A DNA stretch of 64,000 nucleotides from assembly GCF_944381005.1 (NCBI RefSeq), contig NZ_CALWJM010000036.1, positions 1 through 64,000 on the forward strand. Reading direction: 5' to 3'. Positions 34,976 to 43,313 of the stretch are shown piece after piece; within the stretch, counting starts at the first letter, position 1; each line of letters begins with the position of its first letter. The position numbers were made by a program, and so were the translations under genes. The notes beneath the pieces are model-generated. The model made no database searches. It was not told the DNA's origin and worked only from the letters and a program-made list of their open reading frames with translations. The DNA is from an uncultured Butyricicoccus sp. (GTDB lineage Bacteria; Bacillota; Clostridia; Oscillospirales; Butyricicoccaceae).

Positions 34976-36400
34976 ATGTTTCAAGTGGTTGTCCCGATGG
35001 CAGTATTACTGGTTTTGGTATTGTGTAAAAAAATTCCAGTGATAGGCGGAAAAATAAACCTTGCACTGGTTATCACGGGAGCATTGACGCTGCTGTTGTC
35101 TGGCATGTATAATCCTGAACTTTGGATTGCTGCATGGTTTGACGGGTTAAATCGTTTATCATGGATTATTGCACTTTCGATTGCGGGCAGTTTGTTTGCC
35201 GAAATTTCCTTGCGTCTGGGCACGATTGATACCATTATCGGTGCGATGACCGCAAAGTTTGGCCGACATCCAAGGATTTTGATTGTGTGTATTTTATTGG
35301 CGCTTACGATTGCCGGTTCTCTGCTGGGCGATGCGATTGCAGCGGCTACGGTTATCGGGATGTTGACCATTGGTATTTTGGTCTCAATGAATTTATCTTA
35401 TGAAAAAATCAGTGCCATTATTGTAATGGGCGCTTGCGTTGGCTCCATTATGCCACCTATGACGCAGGCACTTGCGCTTGCATCCTCGCTGGTCAATACA
35501 CCGGCAGACCCGGTCATTAACATTGGTTATGTGACGGTATCCATTACCTTTGTTTTGGTCGCCATATACTGTGCATTTTTTCTGATTAGAAAAGAAAATG
35601 TGCCCGGCGCAAATGATACGGTAGTCATTAAATTTAGTGACCAAACAGCTGGTCAAATTTTAAGGAATAATTGGAAATCCCTAATTCCTTTACTTTTCCT
35701 GATTTTGGTTGTTCTACTGCGCACAGTGCCCGTTCCGTATATCTCTTTTGACCTTGGGCCAACGATTTTAAAAAATTTGGTTTATACCAATGCAGATGGC
35801 ATATCTACCAGTTTATATGATTGGCTGACCGGTACGACAATTCTAAGCGGTCTGACAAATGGAATTGTGTTGTCCATTGTTTGTGCGATTGCGGTTTCAT
35901 TCTTTTTTCCGGTTGTATATAAAAATGCGGGCAATATCTTGCGCGAGAGTTTTTCAAAGGTAAAGATGACAGTGCTTTTGCAAATTTGTTGTGCGTTTAT
36001 GTTGGGCAGTTTCTATATTGCAGGTTCGGTCGATGCCGTGTCGGCTTTTGCACAGGGATTAAACAGCAATGTACTGAAAATTGGTGGTGCGGCTGCAATG
36101 ATTTTGATTGGTATGTTGACTGGTTCGCAGTCCACCAGTCAGAATGTGGTCTTTTCTTTCTTTGGCCCTGCATTGGTTGCTTTTGGCGTAGATGCCACTC
36201 ATGCGGCCGTAGCCGGTGCGCATTTGGCTTCCGCAGGGCAAGGGCTTCCCCCAGCCGATTTGACAACGTTTGTTGTAGTTGGCATTGTCGCTTCTCAGTT
36301 TGGGCGTAAAGTTGACCCACTGAAATCCATGTTTTATTCCATGCCGATGTGTATTTGCATGGCAGTGATTGGGTTGATATTCCTCTATCTTCCCGCATAA
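34976..36400 (+). CDS. TRAP-type large-permease-like (DctM-like) membrane transporter
   Basis: A 474-residue, very hydrophobic protein with about 12 membrane helices. The start at 34976 follows GGAGGG by 7 bases (an ATG five codons earlier overlaps that site). Segments GSLLGDAIAAATVIGMLTIG and GACVGSIMPPMTQALALASS, and later TGSQSTSQNVVFSFFGPALV, resemble the two repeated halves of TRAP DctM or related ion-transporter-superfamily permeases. No small DctQ subunit or binding protein is adjacent, so it may be a stand-alone family member. Its place after the dehydrogenase operon suggests uptake of that enzyme's substrate (inference). Confidence 0.72.
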   Translation: MFQVVVPMAVLLVLVLCKKIPVIGGKINLALVITGALTLLLSGMYNPELWIAAWFDGLNRLSWIIALSIAGSLFAEISLRLGTIDTIIGAMTAKFGRHPRILIVCILLALTIAGSLLGDAIAAATVIGMLTIGILVSMNLSYEKISAIIVMGACVGSIMPPMTQALALASSLVNTPADPVINIGYVTVSITFVLVAIYCAFFLIRKENVPGANDTVVIKFSDQTAGQILRNNWKSLIPLLFLILVVLLRTVPVPYISFDLGPTILKNLVYTNADGISTSLYDWLTGTTILSGLTNGIVLSIVCAIAVSFFFPVVYKNAGNILRESFSKVKMTVLLQICCAFMLGSFYIAGSVDAVSAFAQGLNSNVLKIGGAAAMILIGMLTGSQSTSQNVVFSFFGPALVAFGVDATHAAVAGAHLASAGQGLPPADLTTFVVVGIVASQFGRKVDPLKSMFYSMPMCICMAVIGLIFLYLPA

Positions 36401-36403
36401 TTC

Positions 36404-36429
36404 ACTTTGTCCCCGATGCGGGACGAGGT
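36404..36429 (-). repeat. 26-bp palindrome, copy 3 (candidate parS)
   Basis: Identical in all 26 bases, and in strand, to copy 2 near parA. It lies three bases after the permease stop codon. Confidence 0.7.
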
Positions 36430-36449
36430 GAATGGTAGAACAAGATAAA

Positions 36450-36480
36450 AAAATAGCCGTGCAGTTTGCACGGCTATTTT
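36450..36480. terminator. Bidirectional terminator between convergent genes
   Basis: Perfect 14-bp arms AAAATAGCCGTGCA and complement with a 3-base loop, set between palindrome copies 3 and 4. Confidence 0.88.
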
Positions 36481-36512
36481 TATGAATTTGGAGACAGAAA
36501 AATATAGATTAA

Positions 36513-36538
36513 ACTTTGTCCCGCATCGGGGACAAAGT
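36513..36538 (+). repeat. 26-bp palindrome, copy 4 (candidate parS)
   Basis: Perfect 10-bp arms ACTTTGTCCC and GGGACAAAGT around GCATCG, with two further symmetric A/T pairs outside. It abuts the stop codon of the old-yellow-enzyme gene. Confidence 0.7.
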
Positions 36539-37315
36539 TTAAGGCAAGACACGCGCAGCGCGTTTGGCGTCAAAGATACAATGCGTGCCTTCGTGACGCT
36601 GCATCCCACCTAGGCAGTCCCGATTACAGCGAATACAAGAAAAGATAGAATCAGTTTGTCCCGATGCGACTAAGCGCGGCCAATCGGGGTCGGCAAGCAG
36701 TGGGCGGCTGAGTGCCACCGCTTGAATGCGGCCGCTTGCCACTTGTGCGGCAGCAAAGTCAGGATTGCCCAAGCCACCTACCCCACAAAGAGGGCGGTCG
36801 GTATAAGTACGAGCCAAATCGCAATATTTTAAGAAGCATCCCGGTTCAGAAAAATAGGGGTGGTTGCTGGGTGGAATGGTGTCAGATAGTGCGCCATGAT
36901 TGGCGAGTGCAACTTCATAGCAGTCCACACCGGCTGCATCCAGCAACGGAAGAAATATACCAAGTTCATCGGTTAAAATACCTGCATTGCCATAGTGTGG
37001 ATTTTCTTGGCGGACAGCAAGTTTATATGCAATCGGGAAATCGGGCAGAGCATTTCGCACAGCTTGGACGCAGGAGACGGCAAAGCGGGCACGATTTTCG
37101 GGCGAACCGCCATAGATATCCGAGCGATGATTATATATGCTGGAACTGAAGCTGCCACACATACGGTCGCCGTGGACTTGTATCATATCAAAGCCGGCTT
37201 TTTGTGCTAATACGGCAGCGGTGCCAAAGCCTTGGATGATGGCTTCGATTTTTTCAACGGGCAAGGAGCTAATATAGTCGGCAGTCAATTCATTACATTT
37301 TTTTGCGTACCGCAT
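36539..37315 (-). pseudogene. NADH:flavin oxidoreductase (old yellow enzyme family), C-terminal part after a frameshift
   Basis: 258 codons open, covering the second two-thirds of an old-yellow-enzyme TIM barrel: MIQVHGDRMCGSFSSSIYN, RSDIYGGSPENRARF, GVGGLGNP and LSRPLLADPDWP. It ends with a cluster motif CIRCNRDCLGGMQRHEGTHC (C-x2-C-x3-C-x11-C), as in 2,4-dienoyl-CoA-reductase-type members, but the FAD/NAD domain of the long form is absent. It continues the N-terminal fragment in the +1 frame: removing one A from the AAAAAAA run at 37300-37306 would join the two. Either a fresh pseudogene, a slippage-regulated gene or an assembly error. Confidence 0.8.
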
Positions 37316-37661
37316 CGGGCGAAATGGTGCCCGATTTGAGCATTGTGAAATAGGGTTTTAGTCCTTCGGTGTCCGTGTCGCTCATATGAAGCTGTGCAGA
37401 GATTTTTGCACCATATTGGTGTGCCGTCTGGGTGATTTGTTGATAAAAGGCAAACCCTTTTTGGTCATACAAAGAAAAGAAAGGGGATGGGAGTACAGGA
37501 ACATCGCCTATCACTATCAATGCTGCACCGCCCTGCGCAATACGGGCAATGTGTTCTAACAAAGCAGGAGGTTTTAGCCCCATGGAAGTTGGGGCAAATA
37601 CGATGCGATTTTTTAAAGTTAAGCCGTGGATGGTAATTGGCTGAAATAAAACATCATACAT
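37293..37661 (-). pseudogene. NADH:flavin oxidoreductase (old yellow enzyme family), N-terminal part
   Basis: 122 codons with the normal family start (LFQPITIHGLTLKNRIVFAPTSMG) and FMN-site region (GKISAQLH-like AKISAQLHMSD). The frame stops at TAA right after a seven-A run, 23 bases past the beginning of the next open frame. With six A the reading would run on as AVRKKCNELTADYISSLP. It has a good GGAGCG-type site and ATG. Together the two parts give about 375 residues, normal for a short-form enzyme. The wild-type protein would reduce enones or similar substrates. Confidence 0.8.
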
Positions 37662-37758
37662 GGGTAGGACGCTCCTTTATGTTTGGATGGGCTTATTATA
37701 AACAATACAGTTTCATTTATCAACTATTGAAAAGAAAACATTCTGTAAAACGAAAAAA

Positions 37759-37784
37759 GCAGCGCTCACAAAAGAGCGCTGCTA
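37759..37784 (-). terminator. Terminator after uppP
   Basis: Perfect 9-bp GCAGCGCTC arm and complement with T runs on both sides, directly after the uppP stop codon. Confidence 0.88.
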
Positions 37785-37792
37785 AAAAATCG

Positions 37793-38623
37793 TTATATGC
37801 TGGATTTGGTAAGACCAAAGTAAACAAGTACCAAGATACCAAGTACGATACGATACCAACCGAATAGTTTAAAATCGTGTTTTTTAATATAACTCATCAG
37901 GAATTTAATTGCAAAGATAGAGACTAAAAATGCGACTATCATACCAAGCAGCAAAATGCCGACTTGACTTGCAGTAAAATTTAGTCCAAACTTTAAAATC
38001 TTGATTGCACTTCCACCAAACATGGCTGGAATCGCGAGAAAGAAGGTAAATTCAGCGGCGGTTGTGCGTGATACGCCGATTAACAGCGCACCAATGATGG
38101 TTGCGCCTGAACGGGAAGTACCGGGAAAAACGGCTGCGATAAGCTGGAAAACACCGATGATAAGAGCGGTTAGGTAAGAAATTTTGGAAATAGAACGCAC
38201 ACGCGGTACACTGTTTTGATTTCGGCTTTCGATGACAATAAACAAAATACCGAACAAAATCAGCATAATAGCAACCGTTTGATAATTGTAGAACATGGCG
38301 TTGAACACATCATCAAACAAAATGCCAATGACACCGGCAGGAATGGAGGCCACTAAAATCTTGCCCCACATGTTCATTTTTTGACCATCAATGCCCCAGT
38401 GCCCACGAACACGGAAGGGAAAGATTTTATCCCAATAGATGAGAACAACAGCCAAAATAGCACCGAGCTGAATGACGACGAGAAAAAGTTCCCAGAAATC
38501 TTCTGGTACATCCAGTTTTACAAATTCGTTGAGCAAAATCATATGCCCGGTACTACTGATGGGAAGCCATTCAGTGATACCTTCTACGATACCAAATAAT
38601 ATCGTTTTTAAAATCTCAATCAC
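37793..38623 (-). CDS. uppP: Undecaprenyl-diphosphatase
   Basis: A 276-residue membrane protein with about seven to eight helices. It dephosphorylates undecaprenyl pyrophosphate so the carrier lipid can be reused in wall synthesis; extra copies give bacitracin resistance. The active-site segments are present: GIVEGITEWLPISSTGHMIL with the catalytic Glu-rich part and SSTGH, and PGTSRSGATI with the key Arg and Ser. It begins with GTG. Single-gene unit, divergent from the cobalamin-regulated importer. Confidence 0.96.
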   Translation of the reverse strand: MIEILKTILFGIVEGITEWLPISSTGHMILLNEFVKLDVPEDFWELFLVVIQLGAILAVVLIYWDKIFPFRVRGHWGIDGQKMNMWGKILVASIPAGVIGILFDDVFNAMFYNYQTVAIMLILFGILFIVIESRNQNSVPRVRSISKISYLTALIIGVFQLIAAVFPGTSRSGATIIGALLIGVSRTTAAEFTFFLAIPAMFGGSAIKILKFGLNFTASQVGILLLGMIVAFLVSIFAIKFLMSYIKKHDFKLFGWYRIVLGILVLVYFGLTKSSI

Positions 38624-38782
38624 GAGTTTGTGTCACGTCCTTTCCCAAAAGGATAGTATTTTTTGAAATCTATGCTTAATTATTGTATCAGTTACCATAG
38701 TACAGGTCAAGGTATACGGAAATATTCGCCAATGCAAAAGCGAGAGCAAAGAAAGATATAATAATTTGGAATAGGTCAATGC

Positions 38783-38812
38783 TGGACAGGAATAGGAACA
38801 GTAGGGTATAAT
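38783..38812 (+). promoter_or_regulatory. Promoter of the cobalamin-regulated importer operon
   Basis: TGGACA (38783-38788), 18-bp spacer, TATAAT (38807-38812), placing the RNA start about ten bases before the riboswitch. Confidence 0.65.
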
Positions 38813-38832
38813 CAAATTCTAAAGGAAAACAG

Positions 38833-39014
38833 TTGCAAGTTCTTCCAGTGTAGATATGCGCATTGGAAGGAGTGAAAGGGAAGCCGGTTTTAGAATCCGG
38901 CACGGTCGCCGCCACTGTGAACGGGGAGCCGTACAACATGAAAGTCACTGAAAGAATTGTCTTTTGGGAAGACGTTGTGCGGCAATGAGCCAAAGTCAGG
39001 AGACCTGCTTGCAA
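38833..39014 (+). promoter_or_regulatory. Cobalamin (adenosylcobalamin-type) riboswitch
   Basis: Closing stem TTGCAAG (38833-38839) and CTTGCAA (39008-39014). In between are the conserved blocks AAAGGGAAGCCGG, ATCCGGCACGGTCGCCGCCACTGTGA (split here only by naming), GTCACTG, and the B12 box GAGCCAAAGTCAGGAGACC. It lies upstream of a Nik/Opp-type ABC importer operon, so the importer should be made when cobalamin is scarce. Confidence 0.95.
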
Positions 39015-39084
39015 AGGTATTTTTTCGTTCGCACGGCCGATGAAGAACGAAGCGAAAGAGAACACAGGGACTTTTTTGCCTTTT

Positions 39085-39108
39085 TGCAGCCGAATGGCTG
39101 CATTTTTT
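39085..39108 (+). terminator. Riboswitch-controlled terminator
   Basis: TGCAGCC and GGCTGCA arms with a GAAT loop, then six T, between the cobalamin aptamer and the first gene. It indicates control by transcription termination. Confidence 0.85.
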
Positions 39109-39130
39109 ATGTTTAGAAGGGAGGAACCCC

Positions 39131-40123
39131 GTGAGTCAAGGGAACTTGCAGACAAAGCTGGGCACAGCAAGAAATATGCTGATAGGCATTTTACAGCGAA
39201 TTTTTGTACTGTGGGGTATCAGTTTTTTAACATTTGCATTGACCTATCTGGCACCCGGCGACCCGGCAGAAATTATGCTTTCGGCAGGTGGTCAAATGCC
39301 CAGTGCGCAGCTTGTCGCACAGACGCGCATAGAATTGGGACTTGACCAACCGTTTTTCATACAATATGGAAACTGGTTGGGCAATCTCTTACAGGGAGAT
39401 TGGGGAATCTCCTATTCACAAAAAGTGCCGGTTCTACAAAAATTGATAGCATGTATGGAGCCAACCTTAAAATTAACCATTACGTCATTGATTTTGATGT
39501 TGTTGATTTCCATACCAGCCGGCATCGCGGCGGCGCTCCATCACGGCAAATGGATAGATATTATGATTCGTGTGCTGACCTTTTTGGGCGTGTCCATGCC
39601 TAGTTTTTGGTTGGGATTGATATTGCTGCGCGTGTTTGGCGTCGTGCTGCATTGGGTGCCTGTTTCGGGTGGAAGTGATGATATGCGCAGCTTGATTTTA
39701 CCTGCGCTAACATTGGCGTGTGCGATGGCGGCAAAATATACACGCCAAGTGCGTGCGGCGGTGCTGCATGAATATAGTCAAGATTATGTACTTGGTGCGC
39801 GTGTCAGAGGGCTTTCGGAACGACGTATTCTGTGTAGGCATGTATTGCCAAATGCTATGCTGCCACTTATCACATTATTGGGTTTGTCTGTGGGCAGCTT
39901 GTTGGGCGGAACGGTCGTTGTAGAAGTCATTTTTGGTTGGCCGGGAATGGGGAGTCTAGCTGTTCGCGCCATTACAGCCCATGATTATCCCTTGATACAG
40001 GGGTATGTATTGCTGGTTGCCTTGTTCTATATGGTTGTCAATCAAGTGGTAGATGTTTGTTATACCCGACTGAATCCACGTTTAAAGGAGTATGACCCAG
40101 ATGCGGTTTATAAAAACACATAA
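39131..40123 (+). CDS. ABC importer permease (NikB/DppB type)
   Basis: A 330-residue inner-membrane permease with about six helices, GTG start behind AAGGGAGG. It has the family opening (RIFVLWGISFLTFALTYLAPGDPA) and the EAA loop (VRAAVLHEYSQDYVLGARVRG). It belongs to the nickel/dipeptide/oligopeptide class. It is the first gene after the cobalamin riboswitch, which points to cobalt, another corrinoid precursor or a chelate as substrate (inference). It overlaps the next gene. Confidence 0.92.
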   Translation: MSQGNLQTKLGTARNMLIGILQRIFVLWGISFLTFALTYLAPGDPAEIMLSAGGQMPSAQLVAQTRIELGLDQPFFIQYGNWLGNLLQGDWGISYSQKVPVLQKLIACMEPTLKLTITSLILMLLISIPAGIAAALHHGKWIDIMIRVLTFLGVSMPSFWLGLILLRVFGVVLHWVPVSGGSDDMRSLILPALTLACAMAAKYTRQVRAAVLHEYSQDYVLGARVRGLSERRILCRHVLPNAMLPLITLLGLSVGSLLGGTVVVEVIFGWPGMGSLAVRAITAHDYPLIQGYVLLVALFYMVVNQVVDVCYTRLNPRLKEYDPDAVYKNT

Positions 40124-40934
40124 GGCTTTTTGTATTTTTCTCATTTTAGCTTTGACCATTGTGTTGGTGGCTGTATTGGCTCCTGTACTTGCGCCTCGTG
40201 ACCCGTTACAAGCGATTCTGTCAGATACGCTCAAGCCGCCGTGTGACCAATATCCTTGGGGCGCTGATAAATTGGGAAGAGATGTACTTTCCCGTGTGTT
40301 ATTTGGCGCGCGTACATCCTTGACTATGACATTTTCGCTTGTTGGGTTTTTATTTGTCTTTGGTACAGCTTTGGGTATCATTTCGGGCTGGTGCGGTGGC
40401 TTAGTGGATGGGATTGTGATGCGCATTGCCGATATCATGCTTGCATTTCCGGGTATTCTTTTAGCGGTTGCGATTGCTGGACTATTAGGGGCAAGCAGTA
40501 TCAATGCAGTATTTGCATTAGCTGCTGTGACATGGCCCAAATATGCCAGGCTATCGCGCAGTTTAACGCTAAAAATCAAACATGCGGATTATATTGCAGG
40601 GGCGCGTGTTGTGGGAACCCCAACATATCGTATTTTATTGCGATATGTATTGCCCGAACTGTTGCCGACGATGTTAGTCACCGTAGGGATGGACATTGGA
40701 ACCATGATGTTAGAATTGGCTGGATTGTCTTTTTTGGGATTTGGTGCAAAACCGCCTATCCCAGAATGGGGGGCCATGCTCAGCGAAGGGCGTTCCTATA
40801 TGAGACAAGCGCCTTGGCTGATGATTTATCCGGGGTTGGCTATTTTTATTGTGGTTGTCATCTTTAATCTGTTAGGGGATAGTATCCGAGACTGGTTGGA
40901 ACCGCGTAGGCCATTGGATAAGGATAATCAATAG
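40101..40934 (+). CDS. ABC importer permease (NikC/DppC type)
   Basis: A 277-residue partner permease. It carries GADKLGRDVLSRVLFGARTS, the mark of the DppC/NikC family, and an EAA loop (SLTLKIKHADYIAGARVVG). The start at 40101 is chosen because AAAGGAG lies 10 bases before it; an ATG at 40092 is too close to that site. It overlaps the upstream permease by 23 bases and is followed after 22 bases by the binding protein. Confidence 0.92.
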   Translation: MRFIKTHKAFCIFLILALTIVLVAVLAPVLAPRDPLQAILSDTLKPPCDQYPWGADKLGRDVLSRVLFGARTSLTMTFSLVGFLFVFGTALGIISGWCGGLVDGIVMRIADIMLAFPGILLAVAIAGLLGASSINAVFALAAVTWPKYARLSRSLTLKIKHADYIAGARVVGTPTYRILLRYVLPELLPTMLVTVGMDIGTMMLELAGLSFLGFGAKPPIPEWGAMLSEGRSYMRQAPWLMIYPGLAIFIVVVIFNLLGDSIRDWLEPRRPLDKDNQ

Positions 40935-40956
40935 GGAAATGGAGGAATCAATATCC

Positions 40957-42525
40957 ATGTGGAAAAAAATGATTGCTGGACTGTTAGCTTGTGTTTGTTT
41001 GAGCAGTATTTTTACAGCTTGTTCCGGCAAAACATCGGAAAGTACACCATCTAAGACAACGTTGACCATTGGTGTGACCAGTTTTGCCGATACATTGGAG
41101 CCAACCGAACAGTATTTTGGCTGGGTCGTCATGCGGTATGGGATTGGCCAAGCGCTCACCCGCTTTGATGAAAATGGGGTGTTACAGCCTTGGCTGGCAC
41201 AGTCTTGGAGTTTGAGTGAGGATAAATGTACTTGGACATTTGAAATTCGGTCGGATGTTCGGTTTTCAAACGGAAATGAATTGACGGCACAGGCGGTCAA
41301 ATCGTCTTTAGAACGCACATTTGAAAAAAATGCGCGTGCGAGAGCCTCTTATTTTCAATATACAGAAATGACTGCACAGGGAAATACCTTGACCATTACG
41401 ACCGAATTTCCGACGGCAACGGTACCGGGGAGTTTGGCTGACCCATTATTTTTGATTGTAGATACAACAGTTGACACACAATCCTTTGCAATGCAAGGCC
41501 CTGTATGTACTGGCCCTTATCAGGTTGAGTCGTTCCAGCCGACTGAAGTATGTGTTGTTTCGCGGAATCCTTATTATTGGAATGGGGAAGTTCCATATGA
41601 TACCGTAACCTTGCGTTGTATAGATGACCAAGCAACCCGCGCGATGGCGCTAGAAACTGGAGAAATTGACATTGCTTATAACTTAAAGATTGAAAATGTA
41701 ATGGAATTTCAAGAAAATCCAGATTTTGAGGTGCAAAGTTTGGCATCTCTGCGTTCTTGCCATGCGTTTATGAATCAACATGGTGTGCTGGCAGATAAGC
41801 TGCTGCGGCAAGCCATTTTGTGTGGATTAGACCGGCAGACGTATTGCAATATTTTATTACAGGGCGGTGCAGTACCCGGAAAAGCGCCGGTTCCGCCCTC
41901 TCTGGACTATGGTTTTGACCAATTGACCGACCCAAATCCCTATGACCCGACACGGGCGCGCCAACTTTTGGAGCAGGGCGGATATCGAGATAGAAACGGG
42001 GATGGTTATGTGGAACGACCGGACGGCACACCACTAAATTTACAATTTGTCGTCTACGATTCACGGGCAGAATTGGGGATTTATGCACAGGCAGCGCAGG
42101 CCAGTCTCAAGGAAATCGGGATTCAGCTAACAATTGAGACGGTCAGCTATGAAACGCTGCTAGATATGCAGGAAGCGGGGCAATATGACCTATTGATTTG
42201 GAATGTGCTCGCAGCGAATACGGGTGACCCGGAAGCATATCTGAGAGAATCGTGGATGACCTATTCAGAGCAGAATCCAAATAATAACTATGCCGGATAT
42301 TCCAATACGAAAGTAGATACCATATTAAAAACGCTTTCTTCCACATTTGACCAAACTGCACGGCGAGATTTGATGATACAGATTCAACAGGAAATTTTGA
42401 ACGATGCAGCGACTATATTTTTTGGCTACGAGACAACTTATTTGATTTCATCGACCAAAGTAACAGGATTGAAGCTGTACCCGATGGATTATTATTGGTT
42501 GACAGAGGATGTGCGGCCGGCATGA
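40957..42525 (+). CDS. ABC importer solute-binding lipoprotein (SBP family 5, NikA/OppA-like)
   Basis: A 522-residue lipoprotein. The signal peptide ends in a lipobox SIFTAC with Cys at about residue 23. The mature part is a type 5 binding protein: LTRFDENGVLQPWLAQSWS, VRFSNGNELTAQAVKSSLER, VCTGPYQVESFQPTEVCVV and NNNYAGYSNTKVD. Size and segments are like NikA/DppA. The start is the ATG at 40957, 10 bases after GGAGGA. The ligand would be a metal chelate or peptide; the riboswitch favours cobalt or a corrinoid-related compound. Confidence 0.92.
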   Translation: MWKKMIAGLLACVCLSSIFTACSGKTSESTPSKTTLTIGVTSFADTLEPTEQYFGWVVMRYGIGQALTRFDENGVLQPWLAQSWSLSEDKCTWTFEIRSDVRFSNGNELTAQAVKSSLERTFEKNARARASYFQYTEMTAQGNTLTITTEFPTATVPGSLADPLFLIVDTTVDTQSFAMQGPVCTGPYQVESFQPTEVCVVSRNPYYWNGEVPYDTVTLRCIDDQATRAMALETGEIDIAYNLKIENVMEFQENPDFEVQSLASLRSCHAFMNQHGVLADKLLRQAILCGLDRQTYCNILLQGGAVPGKAPVPPSLDYGFDQLTDPNPYDPTRARQLLEQGGYRDRNGDGYVERPDGTPLNLQFVVYDSRAELGIYAQAAQASLKEIGIQLTIETVSYETLLDMQEAGQYDLLIWNVLAANTGDPEAYLRESWMTYSEQNPNNNYAGYSNTKVDTILKTLSSTFDQTARRDLMIQIQQEILNDAATIFFGYETTYLISSTKVTGLKLYPMDYYWLTEDVRPA

Positions 42526-43313
42526 AGCAGTTGTTAGAAATGCAAAGTGTTACGATTGGATATGCAAATACGCAGCCTGTTTTACAAGAAGTCTCGTTGA
42601 CTGTGGCAAAAGGTGAAATTGTTGCGATTGTGGGGCAATCCGGTTCGGGAAAAAGTACATTATTACGCGCAATCATCGGTGCATTGCCCGCTGGGGGACG
42701 GATTTTGTCCGGAAAGATTATGTTGTCTGGCAGAGATATGGCTGAACTATCGTCTACTGAATGGCGGGCATTACGCGGAACACGCCTTTCTATGATTTTT
42801 CAGGACAATGGCGCCATGCTCAATCCAATTCGCACAATCGGTTCTCAATTTGTGGAATATATGCGCGCGCATGAACGTTCCCTCAGCAAGCAAACAGCCA
42901 TACAGCGAGCAAAAGAGCAGTTGGAGCAGATGAGCCTGTCAGAGCCGGAACGTATTTTATCTGCATACCCGTATCAACTGTCAGGCGGACAGCGGCAGCG
43001 CGTTGGAATTGCGATGGCGTTGACCTTTGCACCTGAATTACTATTAGCCGATGAACCAACCAGCGCATTGGATGTGACGACACAGTCGCATATAATAACG
43101 CAATTGCGTCATGTGTGTGCGCGTAAGGGGACAGCACTTCTTTTGGTGACGCACAATATTGGGGTTGCACAGGCGTTGGCCAATCGCTTGATAGTGATGA
43201 AAGAAGGCCATATCGTAGAGCAAGGACAAACGATGGAAGTGTTACAACATCCACAATCAGACGATACCCGCATGTTATTGGAATCTATACCGAAACTAGG
43301 GCGAAAATTTTGA
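42522..43313 (+). CDS. ABC importer ATPase (NikD/DppD type)
   Basis: A 263-residue ATP-binding subunit: Walker A GQSGSGKST, signature LSGGQRQR, Walker B LLLADEPTSALD. It starts in ATGA overlap with the binding-protein gene and ends in overlap with the next ATPase, so translation is coupled. It lacks the long C-terminal oligopeptide-ATPase extension, as in the Nik type. Confidence 0.93.
   Translation: MKQLLEMQSVTIGYANTQPVLQEVSLTVAKGEIVAIVGQSGSGKSTLLRAIIGALPAGGRILSGKIMLSGRDMAELSSTEWRALRGTRLSMIFQDNGAMLNPIRTIGSQFVEYMRAHERSLSKQTAIQRAKEQLEQMSLSEPERILSAYPYQLSGGQRQRVGIAMALTFAPELLLADEPTSALDVTTQSHIITQLRHVCARKGTALLLVTHNIGVAQALANRLIVMKEGHIVEQGQTMEVLQHPQSDDTRMLLESIPKLGRKF

Noticed and set aside
36654..36670. 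A further copy of the 26-bp palindrome inside the OYE gene
   Set aside because: It matches only part of the core, lacks bases in both arms, and is explained as coding sequence.
37316..37661. Programmed -1 frameshift in the OYE gene
   Set aside because: The frame change needed is +1 (or -2), so the A-run cannot act as a standard -1 heptamer. Slippage that deletes one A remains possible.
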